Positions 10,102-17,990 of a stretch of 33,801 nucleotides of DNA are shown in pieces. The notes beneath the pieces were generated by a model. That model saw only the letters and a program-made list of their open reading frames with translations. It was not told the DNA's origin and made no database searches. The DNA lies in NCBI GenBank assembly GCA_964217345.1, contig CAXPJI010000011.1, positions 1-33,801 of the forward strand. The letters run 5' to 3'. The position numbers and the translations under genes are program-made. Each line of letters begins with the position of its first letter. The stretch's first letter is position 1. The stretch comes from UBA3478 sp964217345. Its GTDB lineage: Bacteria; Bacteroidota; Bacteroidia; Flavobacteriales; Flavobacteriaceae.

Positions 10102-12171
10102 ATGAAAAAACTATCTATACTAATCACGCTCATACTTACGGCAAACTTAAATGCCCAGGAAGTTAGCCTATCTAAAATTGAAGAGGCGTTTAAAATTTCT
10201 ATTGATAAAAGTCGCTTTAAAACTCATCTTCAAAAACTTACCGAGCGGCCTCACGTTGCAGGTAGTGAAACAAATGAAGCGGTTCAAAACTATATGTCTT
10301 CGGTAATGGAAGGTGCCGGATTTAAGGTAAAGGCCTACCCCTATGATGTGTTTCTACCTTCTTCTCCTGGAGAGTCATTCATTGAGATCGTAACTCCTAT
10401 TCGCGAAACCTTGACCCAACAAGAAAACATCCTCGAAGAGGATCCTTTTTCCTCTGACGAATTATTATGGAAAGGCTGGAACTCCTTCTCAGGAAGTGGG
10501 GATTTTACTTCTGAAATAGTATATGTGAATTACGGAACTCGTGAAGATTATGAGACGCTAAAAACCCTCGGAATTTCATTAGAGGGAAAAATTGCTCTTG
10601 CCCGTTATGGAGGAAACTTTAGAGGGTATAAAGCCAAATTCGCAGAGGCTAACGGAGCTGCAGGACTGATTATATATTCAGATCCAAAAGACAATGGATA
10701 TGCACGTGGTTTGGAGTATCCTGAAGGTCCTTATTTTAATTCCTCTACCATTCAAAGAGGTTCCTTACTTACCGTAGATTTTACCGGAGATCCATTAACC
10801 CCTTACGAACCCGCACTTCCTCTCGATGGTAAGAAGAAGGTAAAAAGACTTGATCCGACAGAAGTTGGTTTACATACCATCCCAGTTTTACCAATTGCCC
10901 ACGGAGAGGCCCAAAAAATAATGCGTCAAATGAAAGGTGCTCCGGTACCGGTTGCCTGGCAAGGCGGATTACCTTTCACCTATCGTCTTGAAGGTGGGTC
11001 AAATCTTAAAGTGAGAATCAAGGTAGACCAGCCTATTAATTTTACAAGAGTTGCAAATATTGTTGGAACCCTAGAAGGTTCTGAATTTCCTGACGAATGG
11101 ATTATTCTTGGCTGTCATTTCGATGCTTGGGGTTTTGGAGCGACCGACCCCAATAGTGGTACAGCTATGCTGCTTAGTTTAAGCGAAAGCCTCGGGAAAT
11201 TAGCAAAACAAGGATACCAACCTAAAAGATCGATTATGATTGCCCATTGGGACGCAGAGGAACATGGAGTAATTGGGTCTTCAGAATGGGTCGAACAACT
11301 AAGTGAAGAATTAGAAGCGAAAGCCGTTGCTTATATGAACTTTGACGGGGGTGTTTCAGGTAAAAACTTTGGGGCTTCTGCCTCTCCTACCTTGAAACGA
11401 TTAATCACTGATGCGTCAAAATCGGTTGACTATCCGTACAGCGATCAATCCTTATTTGAATTCTGGAGTAAAGGTAAAGAAGAACCCTCTATAGGTAATC
11501 TTGGGGGCGGATCAGATCATATTGCATTTTATATGCATGTCGGTGTTCCTTCTCTTAGCGGAGGCGCTGGCGGCCCCACGGCATATCACTCAAACTACGA
11601 TAGCTTTCACTACTACTCAACCTTTGTTGATCCCGAGTTTCAAATGGGCCCAACTATCGAACACTTAGCAGGTCTCATGGCATTAAGATTGTCTAACCGC
11701 TCCATCGTAGATTATGATCTAATGCGCTACCCAACCGACCTTAAGCTCCACTTTTCTTCAGCAACGAAAAAGGTGAACGCTTATCATCCAAGTTTTGAAG
11801 GATTTACTACAGCAATACCTGCTATTGAATCTCTAGAAAAGGCAGCTAAAGAATTGACGGTTCAACTGCAAAAAATGAAAAATCGAGAGCTTAACAAAAA
11901 GACAATAAAGCAAATCAATACTCAACTCATTGCCCTAGAAAAAAGTTTCATTGAAGAAAAAGGAATGGATTATGGAGCCTGGTATCGTTCTCTTTATGCG
12001 TCAACAGATCCTTTTAGCGGCTATGCCTCGTGGATGCTACCCGGAATAGAATATGAGGTGGCATTAAAGAAAAAAGAAAATTTAAACGCTTGGGATATTC
12101 GGTACGCGGCATCTATTAATCGATTAACAGATAAGATGAAAACATTAAATGCTTACTTAGGCAATTTATAA
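10102..12171 (+). CDS. Exported M28 peptidase, glutamate carboxypeptidase II-like
   Basis: Predicted two-zinc exopeptidase of family M28B, related to glutamate carboxypeptidase II (NAALADase/PSMA), which removes C-terminal acidic residues. Signal peptide 1-19 ends NAQ. A protease-associated domain lies at about 130-260. The peptidase domain carries the expected ligands: His339 in GCHFDAW, Asp349 in TDPNSGTA, Glu386-Glu387 in WDAEEHG, Asp415 in NFDGG, and His496 in TAYHSNYD. A helical region (about 570-689) matches the transferrin-receptor-like dimerisation domain. Full length for the family at 689 residues. Whether it prefers glutamate cannot be judged, because I could not align the glutamate-binding residues. 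Its place after an AbgB-like amidohydrolase, with only 1 nt between it and the esterase, suggests stepwise breakdown of an amide- or peptide-linked substrate. Confidence 0.9.
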   Translation: MKKLSILITLILTANLNAQEVSLSKIEEAFKISIDKSRFKTHLQKLTERPHVAGSETNEAVQNYMSSVMEGAGFKVKAYPYDVFLPSSPGESFIEIVTPIRETLTQQENILEEDPFSSDELLWKGWNSFSGSGDFTSEIVYVNYGTREDYETLKTLGISLEGKIALARYGGNFRGYKAKFAEANGAAGLIIYSDPKDNGYARGLEYPEGPYFNSSTIQRGSLLTVDFTGDPLTPYEPALPLDGKKKVKRLDPTEVGLHTIPVLPIAHGEAQKIMRQMKGAPVPVAWQGGLPFTYRLEGGSNLKVRIKVDQPINFTRVANIVGTLEGSEFPDEWIILGCHFDAWGFGATDPNSGTAMLLSLSESLGKLAKQGYQPKRSIMIAHWDAEEHGVIGSSEWVEQLSEELEAKAVAYMNFDGGVSGKNFGASASPTLKRLITDASKSVDYPYSDQSLFEFWSKGKEEPSIGNLGGGSDHIAFYMHVGVPSLSGGAGGPTAYHSNYDSFHYYSTFVDPEFQMGPTIEHLAGLMALRLSNRSIVDYDLMRYPTDLKLHFSSATKKVNAYHPSFEGFTTAIPAIESLEKAAKELTVQLQKMKNRELNKKTIKQINTQLIALEKSFIEEKGMDYGAWYRSLYASTDPFSGYASWMLPGIEYEVALKKKENLNAWDIRYAASINRLTDKMKTLNAYLGNL

Positions 12172-12211
12172 CCTACGGTAACATTACAGGATTTGAAACG
12201 TCCTATAGTTA

Positions 12212-13513
12212 ATGAGATACCTTTCAATTCTTCTTTTTACTATTTCACCCCTTAGTTGGTCTCAACAGTCAACATCCCCTCTCGTACTACAAGCAGACAC
12301 CTTAGATCTTGGGCAAAAACCTATTTTACTCGATGAAGTCATTGTTGGCACAAGTAATTTATCTGCTTACGAGCTGGTGTTAGCGGCAAAAAAGGTAATG
12401 GAGTCTTCGCCACAACACAAAGAGCAAGAGCTTACTTATTTTCTGCGTCACTCAGAGCTAAACGAAGTCGATTTAAATCTTGACCTCAAGAAATCAACCG
12501 TTGAGCAGATTAGCAATGAATTTATTAATCAAATCACTCAAAGCATACCGAAACAATCTTCATTACATTCTGAAGCCCTTTACCGATTAACCCAGCAGGA
12601 CAGTCTAGGAGAATCAGCACGACTACTTCGTGGATTTCAATTAGAAGAAGAATCAAGTAAAATCGATGCGAAAAATATATCAGAGTTCTTCTTAGAAAAA
12701 ATTGAGGAAAGCTTGAGTAAAGGGAATTACTTCAAGGTAAAGTCTGGCATATTTGGAGGAAAGATAGAGGAAGATGACATTGACCTTGATGAGTTGCGCC
12801 CTACAAAAGATTCAATTGTTGGTGAAAGTATTGATATTGCTGAAAGGCACCGAGTAGCGTCCGCCATAGGCTATCAGCGATTAACTGAATTTAATAGATA
12901 TCAACCGTATAATTCAGATCCGGTAGTTGGGGTTTTTAAAAAACCAAAACGCTTTGATTTTCAAATCATCGACTACACCTACTATAAAGATCAATGGGTT
13001 CACGTGATTGCTTTCAAAGAAAAATCGAAAGCTCAATTCTATGGGGAACTTTGGATTAATGAAAAAGACAAAGCTTTAGTACAATTCAAGTTCATCAATA
13101 CTAAGCCTATTAAATCAGTAAAACTTCTTGGCTTCGAATACTTAGAGCCAAGAGTGCAGGGCCAATTCTTGTATAAGAAATTCGATGACGGTAGCTATCT
13201 TCACTACTTTGGTCGACTCGAACAAGATACTAAGGTAAGCGTCAATCGCCCTCTCTCATTTATTGAGAAAAGAAAGGCTTTCATTGGAGGTCGAAGGGTA
13301 AATTATGTAGATCTAGATATTTCTTTTGGTCTCAACCAAACTGAAGAATACACCTATATTTTATCCGAAAATACTGCTTCAGAAATTGACACCAGGAGTA
13401 CTAGTGTCCTAGACGAACTCAGCTCTTACCCTACCGATTATTGGGAAAACTCTGAATTTTCAATCGCTCCAAGTGAGGCCATGAAAAATTTCAAAAAGCT
13501 TACAGAAAAATAA
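12212..13513 (+). CDS. Exported CarboxypepD_reg-related protein, function unknown
   Basis: No catalytic family recognised. Signal peptide of about 17 residues ends SWSQ. After a short linker comes LLDEVIVG then LSAYELVLAAKKVME, a pattern seen in Bacteroidota outer-membrane-linked proteins that carry a carboxypeptidase-regulatory-like domain just before it. Here that domain is absent and the protein starts almost at the EVxV segment. The rest (residues 60-433) is mixed, with repeated beta-strand-like stretches such as FDFQIIDYTYYKDQWVHVI and KALVQFKFINT, recalling the lipid- or membrane-facing beta sheets of such proteins. It begins 40 nt after the M28 gene and probably ends the operon. Protein identity is tentative; that it is exported and real is secure. 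Confidence 0.65.
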   Translation: MRYLSILLFTISPLSWSQQSTSPLVLQADTLDLGQKPILLDEVIVGTSNLSAYELVLAAKKVMESSPQHKEQELTYFLRHSELNEVDLNLDLKKSTVEQISNEFINQITQSIPKQSSLHSEALYRLTQQDSLGESARLLRGFQLEEESSKIDAKNISEFFLEKIEESLSKGNYFKVKSGIFGGKIEEDDIDLDELRPTKDSIVGESIDIAERHRVASAIGYQRLTEFNRYQPYNSDPVVGVFKKPKRFDFQIIDYTYYKDQWVHVIAFKEKSKAQFYGELWINEKDKALVQFKFINTKPIKSVKLLGFEYLEPRVQGQFLYKKFDDGSYLHYFGRLEQDTKVSVNRPLSFIEKRKAFIGGRRVNYVDLDISFGLNQTEEYTYILSENTASEIDTRSTSVLDELSSYPTDYWENSEFSIAPSEAMKNFKKLTEK

Positions 13514-13550
13514 TTTTGTAACCTTTACTTCTCAATTCAAATAAAAATGT

Positions 13551-13558
13551 TACGTTTG
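13551..13558 (+). promoter_or_regulatory. Bacteroidota-type -7 box
   Basis: TACGTTTG matches the TAnnTTTG -7 consensus of Bacteroidota primary promoters exactly. It would start transcription at about 13565, giving a leader of about 18 nt before the ATG at 13583. I see no convincing TTG at the usual -33 distance. It would drive the membrane protein and XRE regulator pair separately from the upstream operon. Confidence 0.6.
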
Positions 13559-13582
13559 CGTTACATTAAATAAACAAACACC

Positions 13583-13978
13583 ATGAACGCAGAACTAATT
13601 ATACCAGTTATTGGTATGCTCACCGGAATCATCCTCCCAATTGCCGTATTTATCTGGCAGTACTATGATGCTAAGGGAAAACGAGAAGCGGTAGTAGAAA
13701 TCTCTAAGCACCTCAACGACCCTTCAAAACTAGAAGAGCTTTTACAAATTTTCGACGAGCGAAAAAAGGAACCGATAGACTATCGTCGAGGTGGCGTAAT
13801 TACCATCTTCGCTGGAATAGGGCTATTTTTCTTAGGCTACTTTTTCTTGGGAAGCATCCTTAAAGGCGTCGGATCTTTAGTCGGACTCATCGGAGTAGGT
13901 ACAATGATTGCAGGATATTTATATCCAAACACCGAGAAAGAACTTACCGATGCGGTAGATAAATTCGAAAAGAAGTAA
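13583..13978 (+). CDS. Small membrane protein paired with an XRE regulator (DUF6249-like)
   Basis: 131-residue protein with an N-terminal membrane helix (about 4-27), a charged cytoplasmic stretch (30-68, HLNDPSKLEELLQIFDERKK), and two closely spaced helices (about 71-108) followed by a short charged tail. This layout resembles small Bacteroidota proteins grouped as DUF6249; the assignment is by overall look, not by a diagnostic motif. It has its own -7 box just upstream and is followed 2 nt later by a short HTH gene, so the two are co-transcribed. Small membrane protein plus minimal HTH pairs are common in bacteria, and the HTH may control the pair. No enzymatic role is visible. Confidence 0.72.
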   Translation: MNAELIIPVIGMLTGIILPIAVFIWQYYDAKGKREAVVEISKHLNDPSKLEELLQIFDERKKEPIDYRRGGVITIFAGIGLFFLGYFFLGSILKGVGSLVGLIGVGTMIAGYLYPNTEKELTDAVDKFEKK

Positions 13979-13980
13979 GA

Positions 13981-14193
13981 ATGGGTAAGGACCATCAAAA
14001 ACTCCTTAATAATCTCGCAGAACTTAGAAAGCTTGCAGGTCTCACACAAGAAGAACTTTCGGTGCAAGCCGAGGTGTCTAGAAAGAGTATCAATGCCATC
14101 GAAAATGGGGTTTATGTACCCTCGACCGTGTTAGCATTGAAGATTTCGAAAACCTTGAACTGCAAGGTAGAAGACCTTTTTAGGTTGCCTTAA
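13981..14193 (+). CDS. Short XRE-family HTH transcriptional regulator
   Basis: 70-residue DNA-binding protein that is almost entirely one helix-turn-helix domain. LAELRKLAGLTQEELSVQAE and VSRKSINAIENGVYVPS are classic XRE/Cro helices 2 and 3, and the end LKISKTLNCKVEDLFRL is the YozG-type closing segment (K-x-x-DLF). No sensor domain is present, so any signal would have to come through a partner, plausibly the membrane protein encoded 2 nt upstream. Likely a cytoplasmic repressor acting on its own operon, though I see no clear inverted-repeat operator near the -7 box at 13551. It ends just before a strong hairpin terminator. Confidence 0.92.
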   Translation: MGKDHQKLLNNLAELRKLAGLTQEELSVQAEVSRKSINAIENGVYVPSTVLALKISKTLNCKVEDLFRLP

Positions 14194-14215
14194 GTCATTA
14201 CTGCTTATGTAAAAT

Positions 14216-14243
14216 AAGACACCCTCCAGATGGAGGGTGTCTT
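14216..14243. terminator. Bidirectional hairpin terminator between convergent genes
   Basis: A perfect stem of 12-13 bp (AAGACACCCTCC at 14216-14227 with GGAGGGTGTCTT at 14232-14243) and a tight loop of about 4 nt. It lies between the plus-strand XRE gene ending at 14193 and the minus-strand membrane protein gene ending at 14265, so it can stop transcription from both sides. T-rich tracts beside it are short. Confidence 0.85.
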
Positions 14244-14264
14244 GGTTTAACTGGTATAAAGAAC

Positions 14265-14702
14265 CTAATTCATTTTAAAATTAGCACTTCGTGATTTTAC
14301 AATCATGTAAATAAAAATCAAGGCTAAAGCAAAATGTGCATAACCGTAAAGGTCAGGAACATCTGTTCTTATCTGCAGAATAATATATCCTTGCAGGATA
14401 TTTAGAATCATAATTGAGAGCCCTATTTTTTGAGCCAATTTGACCGCAGCTTGATTCTCTGAAGTGTAAGAGATCTTATTCGGAAAACTTACAATTGCTG
14501 CACATAAAAATGCGGCGGCGGTAATAAGATTTCCATAATCACCGGTTAGATGAAACTGATTAGATTCTCCCAACACAGGGAGAAGAGAATATAAAAAAGT
14601 ACCTAAAAGTAAATTTCTACGATTCATTTTAATCGCCCCGTAAGCAGCTATTGCAATTGTTATAGTACTACCAACGGTAAAAAAAATAGTTAATGCATCC
14701 AT
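14265..14702 (-). CDS. Multi-spanning membrane protein, unknown function
   Basis: 145-residue integral membrane protein with about five hydrophobic helices (roughly 4-24, 29-45, 57-73, 88-108 and 117-136) and a short charged tail. There are no catalytic motifs or conserved charged pairs I can assign, and I do not recognise the family. It is the last of three minus-strand genes, 39 nt after the esterase gene, and ends against the bidirectional terminator. Codon usage looks like its neighbours. Confidence 0.7.
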   Translation of the reverse strand: MDALTIFFTVGSTITIAIAAYGAIKMNRRNLLLGTFLYSLLPVLGESNQFHLTGDYGNLITAAAFLCAAIVSFPNKISYTSENQAAVKLAQKIGLSIMILNILQGYIILQIRTDVPDLYGYAHFALALIFIYMIVKSRSANFKMN

Positions 14703-14741
14703 ATTGAATATTTATTGGTTAAGGTTTGTTTAATATAGTAA

Positions 14742-15563
14742 TTAGTTTCTCTCAAAGAAGTCTTTAAAATACATGAGCTGGTAGTTTATTGCATTTCTCC
14801 AATAGTCCCAGTTATGAGCTCCTGGCCGTTCAATATAAACGTGATCTACCCCTTTCTTGAGAAGTTCTTGATGTATCCTTTTATTATCGTTGAAGAAAAA
14901 ATCATCATAACCACAATCAATAATTAAATTGAGATCTTCACCAATAAGATCAAGCATATTAATCACCGCATTGTCATCCCACAAAGTTTTATTTTCAGAA
15001 ATAGGACCAAGTCGTTTAGCAATATTCCAGTTATCTGGAAAGGAACGGATATCTACCCCACCACTCATTGAACCCGCTGCACCCCAGACGTCTTGATGTT
15101 TGAATGCCAGGTATAATGCTCCATGGCCACCCATACTTAAGCCAGTGATTGCCCGCTGTTTCTTTTCAGATGAAACTGAGTAATTCTTCTCTACGGCATC
15201 GACCAGCTCCTCTGCGATATAAGTTTCATATTGCATATTCTGATCAATCGGACTGTCAAAATACCAACTTGTATCTCCACCATCAGGACAAACGATTATG
15301 AAATCTAGATCATCAGAAAGTTTTCTAATGATTGGTGCTTTGGTAACCCAATCCGAAAAGTCGCCACCAGCTCCATGTAGTAAAAATAAAACAGGTCGCT
15401 TATAATCAGTTGAGGAATAATTTTCTGGAGTCACCACGATATTAGGAATCGTCTTTTGCATGACTCGACTAAAGACATTTAGAGTATCTATTTGCGAAAA
15501 GGTCATCCAAAAAGATGACAGAAATAGTAAGCAGAAGACAGTGAATTTCTTGCTGGGTATCAT
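14742..15563 (-). CDS. Exported esterase (XynC/esterase D-like)
   Basis: Predicted periplasmic or secreted serine esterase. Signal peptide about 1-24 ends TFSQ. The alpha/beta-hydrolase features are LFLLHGAGGDFSDW (oxyanion region, about 59-72), the nucleophile elbow TGLSMGGHGA with Ser143, an acid candidate in DCGYDDFFF and the catalytic His in GAHNWDYW near the C-terminus. At 273 residues it is the normal length for the putative esterase family that includes S-formylglutathione hydrolase, feruloyl/acetylxylan esterases and mycolyltransferase-like proteins. No carbohydrate-binding module is attached. It follows the SnoaL-like lipoprotein by 32 nt and precedes the membrane protein. The substrate is open; a small acyl ester on a carbohydrate or other secreted compound is plausible. 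Confidence 0.87.
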   Translation of the reverse strand: MIPSKKFTVFCLLFLSSFWMTFSQIDTLNVFSRVMQKTIPNIVVTPENYSSTDYKRPVLFLLHGAGGDFSDWVTKAPIIRKLSDDLDFIIVCPDGGDTSWYFDSPIDQNMQYETYIAEELVDAVEKNYSVSSEKKQRAITGLSMGGHGALYLAFKHQDVWGAAGSMSGGVDIRSFPDNWNIAKRLGPISENKTLWDDNAVINMLDLIGEDLNLIIDCGYDDFFFNDNKRIHQELLKKGVDHVYIERPGAHNWDYWRNAINYQLMYFKDFFERN

Positions 15564-15595
15564 TTTAATTTCTTGTAATCTACCAAGAAGTTAGT

Positions 15596-16051
15596 CTAAT
15601 TCACTTGTTGAGAGAAATAAAATTTAAATTTTAATTTCCCATTTTCTTTTACTAGATAAGCACTTTCTAACCACTCATAGTACAAATAAGTATCTCCCTC
15701 TGGTGTTGGTGATTCGAAAGTAAATTCACCAGTGTGTTCAAGAGAAACGTGTGCAGAATTTTTATCTAAATCAACTCTAAAATTCTTAAATGTTCGGTTT
15801 GATTCAAATTCCCCAAACCCTTTCACGAACTCAAGAAATTCTTCTAGATCAAACGTTCTTCCAATCTCATAGATTAAAAAATCATCCGTTACATAATTCG
15901 CAAAACTATCAAGGTCGTTGTCGAGTGCATAGAACATGTCATTAAAAACATTCATCACTTCTTCTTCGGTAACTGTTTGATCGTCACTAGTAGCAAAATC
16001 ACAACTAATTAGTATGAATGCGCATAGTAAGGTGGCGTAAATTTTCTTCAT
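15596..16051 (-). CDS. Lipoprotein with SnoaL/NTF2-like domain
   Basis: Short lipoprotein (151 residues) with lipobox LISC placing the lipid on Cys17. The rest fits the cone-shaped SnoaL/NTF2-like fold: an N-terminal helix pair (EEEVMNVFNDMFYALDNDLDSFANYVTDDF), then strands with FLIYEIGRTFDLEEFLEF and a closing sheet (YLYYEWLESAYLVKENGKLKFKF) ending in FYFSQQVN. Proteins of this kind either bind or isomerise small molecules, or act as secreted binding domains; no catalytic His/Asp set is evident. First gene of the minus-strand trio with the esterase and membrane protein, and divergent from the plus-strand gene at 16114. A second SnoaL-like lipoprotein lies nearby at 17484. Confidence 0.75.
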   Translation of the reverse strand: MKKIYATLLCAFILISCDFATSDDQTVTEEEVMNVFNDMFYALDNDLDSFANYVTDDFLIYEIGRTFDLEEFLEFVKGFGEFESNRTFKNFRVDLDKNSAHVSLEHTGEFTFESPTPEGDTYLYYEWLESAYLVKENGKLKFKFYFSQQVN

Positions 16052-16113
16052 AATTAAAGGTTGTTTATTGCAAAATACAACTTATATTAGAGACATACCT
16101 AAATCCAATTATA

Positions 16114-16536
16114 ATGAAAAACATCTTTTTTTTATTCGTAATGAGTTGCGGATTAACCTTTGCCCAAGACATTACTTGGGGTGAAACTTTTAATGCAGAT
16201 TTTGTCATTGACTCGGCGATGACAACTGACGGAAAAAATTGGCAAATCGCAGCATCAGGAGACGCTGGCCCTTATGGTAAGGCCTATTTGTCTTACTCTT
16301 TCACTAACTATTTCGATGCTGAAGGGCAAGGAGAATTTACCGGATTCGCATGGACCCAAATTGGCGAGAAAGTAGTTAACGGATCACTTCAAGGTCTGTG
16401 GAAAAAAGAAGGTAAAGTTTTTAAAATGTACTCCTTAGACAACGATGCGACCAATGGGGTTTTTAATATAGTTAGCGGTGAGGTTGACTTTGTAGCTAAG
16501 ACAATGAAGTTCAAAGTAGCTCCTATTAAAGATTGA
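16114..16536 (+). CDS. Exported small protein, function unknown
   Basis: 140 residues with a signal peptide ending LTFAQ (about residue 18). The mature part (about 122 residues) appears all-beta with alternating aromatic and glycine residues (GKAYLSYSFTNYF, GQGEFTGFAW, GSLQGLWKKEGKVFKMY), which suggests a small barrel or sandwich of the lipocalin or allene-oxide-cyclase-like kind. That fold guess rests only on the strand pattern. There are no cysteines after the signal region and no metal motif. It starts the five-gene plus-strand cluster and the Tat-exported DsrE-like gene follows after 10 nt. Confidence 0.7.
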   Translation: MKNIFFLFVMSCGLTFAQDITWGETFNADFVIDSAMTTDGKNWQIAASGDAGPYGKAYLSYSFTNYFDAEGQGEFTGFAWTQIGEKVVNGSLQGLWKKEGKVFKMYSLDNDATNGVFNIVSGEVDFVAKTMKFKVAPIKD

Positions 16537-16546
16537 ACCTAAGATT

Positions 16547-17218
16547 ATGAAAATATACAGAAGAAATTTCTTTTCAACTCTCGCCTTAGGGGTGGGAGCA
16601 ACAGCTTTTCCCAACTTTCTCAATGACTTTGAAAATCTGAAGGAGGTTCAAGTTGGTGTGCTAATCAACAATGAGGAACTCACAGAATGGTTCAATAATA
16701 TTAGAGGTGAACAACGAGTGGTTTATGATGGAAGTCAACCACACAATACCTTGCCCATTGTTTGGAATTGGGCCTTCTTGCAATCTAACAACTCTGTAGG
16801 CGTAAGTGACAGCGAAATGACGGCTATGACAGTATTACGTCATTCAGGAATTGTGTTTGCTTTCAACTCTGCGGTATGGGAAAAATTTAAACTCGGTGAA
16901 CTGGTTTCATTTAATGATAACAAGACCGGGGAACCTTCTCTAAGAAATACGGTTTATGAACCACAAGAAGGGGATATGCCCTTACCTCCTATTCAAGGCA
17001 TAAAAGATCTTCAAAAAAGAGGATCTCTTTTTTGCGTTTGTGATTTAGCCACTAAAGTTTATGGCTCAGCAGTCGCAGCAAAGATGAATCTAGATCCTGA
17101 TGAAGTTTATCAGGAAATGGTGGACGGTATTTTACCAGGTATCAAACTCGTCCCATCAGGGGTATGGGCACTAGGTCGTGCTCAAAACAAAGGCTGTGCA
17201 TACATCTTTGCAGGTTAA
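16547..17218 (+). CDS. Tat-exported DsrE/DsrF-like protein
   Basis: 223-residue protein predicted to be exported folded by the Tat system: RRNFF at residues 5-9 followed by a weakly hydrophobic helix and a candidate cleavage region near 28. The C-terminal half matches the DsrE/F-like fold: LQKRGSLFCVCDLATK, DEVYQEMVDGILPGIKLVPSGVWALGRAQNKGCAYI, close to the usual LLPGVxxVPSGVxxLxxLQxxGxAYI ending. DsrE-family proteins carry or relay sulfur on cysteine; here a CVC pair (about residues 162-164) and a late Cys near the end are the candidates. A DsrE-like domain behind a Tat signal is unusual compared with the cytoplasmic DsrEFH proteins. Next gene is a DUF2892 membrane protein 18 nt later, another family often found beside sulfur-handling domains. 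Confidence 0.72.
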   Translation: MKIYRRNFFSTLALGVGATAFPNFLNDFENLKEVQVGVLINNEELTEWFNNIRGEQRVVYDGSQPHNTLPIVWNWAFLQSNNSVGVSDSEMTAMTVLRHSGIVFAFNSAVWEKFKLGELVSFNDNKTGEPSLRNTVYEPQEGDMPLPPIQGIKDLQKRGSLFCVCDLATKVYGSAVAAKMNLDPDEVYQEMVDGILPGIKLVPSGVWALGRAQNKGCAYIFAG

Positions 17219-17236
17219 CTAATAAATAACTAAACA

Positions 17237-17461
17237 ATGGAAAAAAATATTTTAAAAGTGAGAGTACATGATTCAATAGTAGGTGTCTTATATCTAATCA
17301 GTGTAGGATTAACTTTCTACACGTCAAATTTTGCATTTTTATGGATCGCGATTGGGGTTGCAGCTCTTCAAATTATAAGCCCCTTAACTAAGTTTTGCCC
17401 AGTCTATTTTATACTTAACACGCTCATACCCGGCTCTGACCCTATTCAGAATGGCAAATAA
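17237..17461 (+). CDS. DUF2892 (YgaP transmembrane-like) membrane protein
   Basis: 74-residue inner-membrane protein with two hydrophobic helices (about 12-29 and 32-50) and the C-terminal signature SPLTKFCPVYFILNTL, the hallmark of the DUF2892/YgaP transmembrane domain. In YgaP and relatives the domain is fused to or encoded beside a rhodanese, a sulfur-transfer domain. Here the neighbour is a Tat-exported DsrE-like protein, so a role in anchoring or passing sulfur or a thiol compound at the membrane is a reasonable inference. The conserved Cys precedes PVYF. The last 11 codons lie alongside a possible alternative start of the next gene, but the better start is downstream at 17484. Confidence 0.85.
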   Translation: MEKNILKVRVHDSIVGVLYLISVGLTFYTSNFAFLWIAIGVAALQIISPLTKFCPVYFILNTLIPGSDPIQNGK

Positions 17462-17483
17462 TTCAAACCTAAAACATAACAAA

Positions 17484-17990
17484 ATGAAAAAAATTCTTTT
17501 ACTCGCATTTCTAGGTGCGTTTATCTCGTGTACAAATAAGGAAACTGAACAAACAAAGTCTGAACCAGCAACGGTAAATAAACAGTTTAAACCCACTTAC
17601 ACCGATAATTTCAAAATTGGAGATCCCGAAAACATTTTAATAGTGGAGAAAATGCATCAAGGTATAATCTCAAAAGACTTCGAAATGGTCGGAGAATTCT
17701 TAACTGATGATGCTATTTTTTATATGGAAGATGGGGCAACTATTGAAGGTAAATCAGCACTATTAGACTTTATGGAAACCAATTTTACCCAAATCACCTT
17801 AAAAAATTATTCAGTAGGTGTTAGTATCTCTGTGGTAGGTGAAAACGGCCATGAATGGGTTTTAATGTGGGATCAAGCAGACATAGAAACCCCTGATGGT
17901 AACCTTCAAAAGGTAGATTGGATGGATGCCTTCAGATTAGAAAACGGAAAAATCGTAGCCATGAACGGTTTCGTAAAATCCCCTAAATGA
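17484..17990 (+). CDS. SnoaL-like lipoprotein
   Basis: 168-residue lipoprotein. I place the start at the ATG at 17484 because it gives MKKILLLAFLGAFISC with lipobox and Cys16; an in-frame ATG at 17451 would add eleven polar residues in front of the signal peptide. The mature domain (about 45-165) has SnoaL/NTF2-like features: NILIVEKMHQGIISKDFEMVGEFL, then DDAIFYMEDGATIEGKSALLDFME, and a terminal sheet with GHEWVLMWDQADIETPDG. Such domains bind small hydrophobic molecules or catalyse isomerisation; no catalytic set can be assigned. Its stop overlaps the start of the next lipoprotein gene by 4 nt (ATGA), implying coupled translation and a shared role. Confidence 0.8.
   Translation: MKKILLLAFLGAFISCTNKETEQTKSEPATVNKQFKPTYTDNFKIGDPENILIVEKMHQGIISKDFEMVGEFLTDDAIFYMEDGATIEGKSALLDFMETNFTQITLKNYSVGVSISVVGENGHEWVLMWDQADIETPDGNLQKVDWMDAFRLENGKIVAMNGFVKSPK

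Noticed and set aside
17451..17484. Upstream ATG for the SnoaL-like lipoprotein
   Set aside because: It would put polar residues MANNSNLKHNK ahead of a lipoprotein signal; the ATG at 17484 gives a standard signal and lipobox.
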